From the NCBI GenBank assembly GCA_028713595.1, contig JAQTNZ010000171.1:1-6151 (forward strand): 6,151 nt of DNA, given 5' to 3'. Shown piece by piece: positions 4,452 to 6,151 of this stretch. Made by a program: the position numbers and the translations under genes. The notes beneath the pieces were generated by a model, which did not search any database, was not told the DNA's origin, and saw only the letters and a program-made list of their open reading frames with translations. Source of the DNA: Methylovulum sp. Its GTDB lineage: Bacteria; Pseudomonadota; Gammaproteobacteria; Methylococcales; Methylomonadaceae. Every line of letters begins with the position of its first letter. Within the stretch, counting starts at the first letter, position 1.

Positions 4452-4651
4452 ACCTCACCCACTCTTGGAGCTTCGAAGAACGAATGAATCTCAAAGTCAT
4501 CATCAAGCTGGTCATGCGCGGTTTGCACCGCATGGTCCAGATCGGGCGCCCTACCCGCCAACCTCAGCGAGTAGGCAAAACCCAAATCATTCGTCAGAAA
4601 ATGCCCGGAACTGCGGCACTGAATGACGTAGACCCGCCGCAAGTTCATCAT
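4448..4651 (-). CDS. 67-aa small cytoplasmic protein, function unknown
   Basis: ATG at 4651 overlaps the stop of the ssDNA-binding gene (ATGATG), a second ATG following directly. The product starts MMNLRRVYVIQCRSSGHFLT, continues with LGFAYSLRLAGRAPDLDHA and ends in a very acidic DDDFEIHSFFEA stretch. It looks like a small alpha/beta fold: two short strands at the N-terminus, a helix around residues 38-48 and a final strand. There is no membrane segment. Its place directly after the pV-like gene and before the tip proteins, with ATGA overlaps on both sides, suggests a role in replication or in handling the protein-coated single strand. No family is recognised and the function is unknown. Confidence 0.78.
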   Translation of the reverse strand: MMNLRRVYVIQCRSSGHFLTNDLGFAYSLRLAGRAPDLDHAVQTAHDQLDDDFEIHSFFEAPRVGEV

Positions 4652-4950
4652 TTGCTTGCCGGGACGACCTGTACCGGCTTCATCGCAATGACGCGCTGTT
4701 TTTGTGCCTTCCCAGTAGTCACAAGCTCGATAGTCAAATCCGCCATGAACGGGAAGGTAAGATGTTTCATTTTGTGGAATTCGGCGGAAGTACTGAATTC
4801 GTATTCCACCGCCGTAAGACCCTTGGCTACGCCCTTGGATTCGTCCAGTTCAGACTCAATGAACAGCTTGGTAAAGTCATAAACCTTGCCTTCCATCGTG
4901 TCATTGAACATTTTCATACCCATCACTTTGCCGCGCGTTTCAAATTGCAT
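4648..4950 (-). CDS. probable phage ssDNA-binding protein (pV-like)
   Basis: A 100-aa soluble product with a good GGAG site 8 nt before ATG 4950. It is rich in beta-forming segments (KVYDFTKLFIESEL, LTAVEYEFS, LTIELVTTGK, RVIAMKPVQVV), consistent with an OB-like fold. Size and position, directly after rep and before the minor coat genes, are those of gene V proteins, which bind the newly made viral strand, stop its conversion to double-stranded form and deliver it for export; pV also represses rep mRNA translation in M13. Sequence similarity to M13 pV is not evident, so the call rests mainly on synteny, length and predicted fold. Lys/Arg and aromatic residues (Tyr24, Phe26, Tyr50, Phe52, Phe58) could stack with bases. 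It is coupled to the next gene through ATGATG. Confidence 0.68.
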   Translation of the reverse strand: MQFETRGKVMGMKMFNDTMEGKVYDFTKLFIESELDESKGVAKGLTAVEYEFSTSAEFHKMKHLTFPFMADLTIELVTTGKAQKQRVIAMKPVQVVPASK

Positions 4951-4989
4951 TTTTATTACTCCAGTAAAACCGGATTGATGCCGTTAAAC

Positions 4990-5011
4990 CCCGCACTCCG
5001 GAAGATGCGGG
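4990..5011 (-). terminator. hairpin between rep and the ssDNA-binding gene
   Basis: On the minus strand CCCGCA-(10-nt loop)-TGCGGG forms a perfect 6-bp GC-rich stem, followed by G, TTT and A. It lies about 11 nt after the rep stop, within the 71-nt gap before the next gene. It may be a weak terminator, or a processing site that sets the rep/ssDNA-binding mRNA ratio. Confidence 0.35.
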
Positions 5012-5021
5012 ACAGCTAAAA

Positions 5022-6044
5022 TCATGCGAAAGCGTTCGCCAGAATCACATCCTCAGACAAGCGCATCGACAACCGACGATGCAACGGTTCAGGCGAATTC
5101 GCCCAGTGCGGCACATTCAGCCGAGAAGGAATCTTTTTGAACTTGCCGACTTTTTCGAATGCCTGCGCAGCACCACCTTCGATTTCAGCAACCACCGCAA
5201 GCGCCGATCCACACTGTTTAACCAGCCATGCGCACATCGAGGCGTAACTGATTTCCGTGGATTTTTGAATGGTTTTGATTCTTTGCTGATTGGCCTCAAG
5301 CCAGCCGAAAGCCGGATAAGAGGCGGCAAGGTATTCCCCGGGCCGCAATAGCGCATCGAACGGAATTACACGATCCACCGCCTTGAATTCAACTTCAATC
5401 CGACACCAAAGCGAATCACCGTCACCCAACTGTTTACCCTTTTCGTAAATACGAGCATATTTACCGTTGACCCGATGCCCGACATAGAATGTACGACCCT
5501 TGCCATTCGGCTTGTACCAATTACCGCGCTGCTCACAGTCCGGCATGCGCCCACCATTGTTAAACCGCCCTAGCTCAAACTCCTGTTTGGCCTGATCCAC
5601 GCTATAAGTAGACCCGTCATAATCATCATGCGCGAGGTCAAGCCGGGTCAGCCTTGGCTGAATTGCCTGCAACGTCAAGAAGTCATGAAGGCGTTTTTCC
5701 CATCCCGGCTTTGCAGCCGCCAGACCATCACCCGAAACCATGACCAACACCGTATTTCGTTGACCACCATGACAAAGCAAACCGAACTTTTCACCCAGCT
5801 CATAGGATTTTTTGTAGAAATTCCGACCGGACGAATTGGCACAAGTAATGCCATAGCCAAAGATTTTTTCCAGCTTTTCAGAGAAAGAAAGCACTATTTC
5901 GTGATCCGTGACCAACGTACCCGACCCAAACAAATGAGCGGTTGTTTCATGAACAGTAAAATTCAACCAATCCACAAACGCAGTCTTTCCACCCCAACCC
6001 CGGCGCTTAGGAACAAGCAAAACCTTTCCAGAATCAGACAGCAC
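5022..6044 (-). CDS. rolling-circle replication initiation protein (Rep_trans / phage RstA-like)
   Basis: A protein of at least 340 aa resembling the Rep_trans replication-initiation family (as in CTXphi RstA and neisserial phage Rep). Visible hallmarks are FVDWLNFTV at residues 23-31, RLTRLDLAHDDYDG at 131-144 (the conserved RLDLA-x-D motif), and RTFYVGHRVNGKYARIYEKG at 184-203. Tyr200 in RIYEKGKQLG is the best candidate for the nicking tyrosine by analogy with pT181-type Reps. Acidic residues follow in RIEVEFK (215-221). It would nick the double-stranded origin and start plus-strand synthesis. The start is uncertain. GTG 6044 has no usable RBS, and the same frame stays open upstream through DAPPLLTGGESGSGEENVKL to the window edge, a stretch that looks like genuine protein. 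The boundary given here is therefore a minimum. Homopolymer tracts in that extension may affect the frame. Confidence 0.88.
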   Translation of the reverse strand: MLSDSGKVLLVPKRRGWGGKTAFVDWLNFTVHETTAHLFGSGTLVTDHEIVLSFSEKLEKIFGYGITCANSSGRNFYKKSYELGEKFGLLCHGGQRNTVLVMVSGDGLAAAKPGWEKRLHDFLTLQAIQPRLTRLDLAHDDYDGSTYSVDQAKQEFELGRFNNGGRMPDCEQRGNWYKPNGKGRTFYVGHRVNGKYARIYEKGKQLGDGDSLWCRIEVEFKAVDRVIPFDALLRPGEYLAASYPAFGWLEANQQRIKTIQKSTEISYASMCAWLVKQCGSALAVVAEIEGGAAQAFEKVGKFKKIPSRLNVPHWANSPEPLHRRLSMRLSEDVILANAFA

Positions 6045-6076
6045 AAGCTTTACGTTTTCTTCTCCGCTTCCACTTT

Positions 6077-6100
6077 CCCCCCCTGTTAGTAGGGGGGGGG
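6077..6100. repeat. homopolymer stem-loop (C7 / G9), possible origin element or phase-variable tract
   Basis: CCCCCCC-T-GTTAGT-A-GGGGGGGGG: an 8-bp perfect stem, nearly all G-C, with a 6-nt AT-rich loop (ACTAAC on the minus strand). AT-rich loops on GC stems are typical nick sites of rolling-circle origins. The same bases lie in the open upstream extension of rep, where length change of the tract would shift frame. Confidence 0.6.
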
Positions 6101-6104
6101 CATC

Positions 6105-6148
6105 AGCGCTTCGCTCGCCGTCCGGCCCTGCGGTCCGGGCGGCGCGCT
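6105..6148. repeat. tandem GC-rich hairpins, possible origin or packaging structure
   Basis: AGCG-CTT-CGCT (6105-6115) is followed directly by CGCCGTCCGG (6116-6125), a 9-nt loop and CCGGGCGGCG (6135-6144), a 10-bp stem with one G-T wobble. CGCT at 6145-6148 can alternatively pair with the AGCG at 6105. With the C7/G9 hairpin, three stem-loops lie within about 70 nt, like the hairpin cluster of filamentous-phage intergenic regions. Which one serves replication and which packaging cannot be told. Confidence 0.55.
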
Positions 6149-6151
6149 CCA

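Noticed and set aside
4484..4882. Rightward open frame of 132 aa
   Set aside because: It lies antisense to the ssDNA-binding and 67-aa genes, has no RBS and an odd composition; it is a shadow frame.
5628..6089. Rightward open frame of 153 aa opposite rep
   Set aside because: It is antisense to a clearly recognisable Rep with conserved motifs and has no RBS or domain of its own.
1..6151. tRNA, rRNA, CRISPR array, insertion sequence or neisserial DNA uptake sequence
   Set aside because: None was seen: no spaced repeats, no transposase frame, no tRNA cloverleaf, and I did not find GCCGTCTGAA or its complement, which weakly argues against a Neisseria host.

Overview
The window looks like a complete or nearly complete genome of a small filamentous bacteriophage (Inoviridae-like) of a Gram-negative host. 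One almost continuous leftward (minus-strand) run of genes has the order rep - ssDNA-binding protein - two small unknown genes - pVII-like - pIX-like - major coat pVIII - Cys-rich secreted protein - pIII-like adhesin - pVI-like - Zot/pI. This matches the M13/CTX-type order II-V-VII-IX-VIII-III-VI-I. Most junctions are ATGA or TAATG overlaps, which indicates translational coupling. No secretin (pIV), integrase or transposase is visible, so export probably uses a host secretin. The host cannot be named from sequence alone. Base composition and protein style fit a beta- or gammaproteobacterium.

Layout: 27-215 (-) is a small one-helix membrane protein. 216-489 is a gene-free control region with hairpins, three copies of an 11-bp palindrome GTGAC-N-RTCAC and a strong rightward promoter. 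490-780 and 777-1058 (+) are two coupled small genes, the second with an AT-hook-like basic stretch; they are the only rightward genes and probably form the regulatory/lysogeny module. 1048-4950 (-) is the ssDNA-binding protein plus the virion and assembly genes. 5022-6044 (-) is a Rep_trans-type rolling-circle initiator. 6077-6148 is a series of hairpins, including a C7/G9 stem-loop.

Likely working: Rep starts rolling-circle replication, probably at one of the GC-rich hairpin regions. The pV-like protein coats the single strand, which would be the minus strand of this window. pVII/pIX, pVIII and pIII/pVI form the tip, body and adsorption end, and Zot drives extrusion through the inner membrane. 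The rightward pair is likely autoregulated through the palindromes. A fourth palindrome, inside a 24-nt near-repeat of the promoter core, lies where the regulator gene and zot run into each other.

The less ordinary parts are this operator system, the unrecognised regulator pair, three very small genes (31, 36 and 44 aa) in the apparent gap before the coat gene, and the homopolymer hairpin inside an open upstream extension of rep. That hairpin makes the true rep start uncertain and possibly phase-variable.
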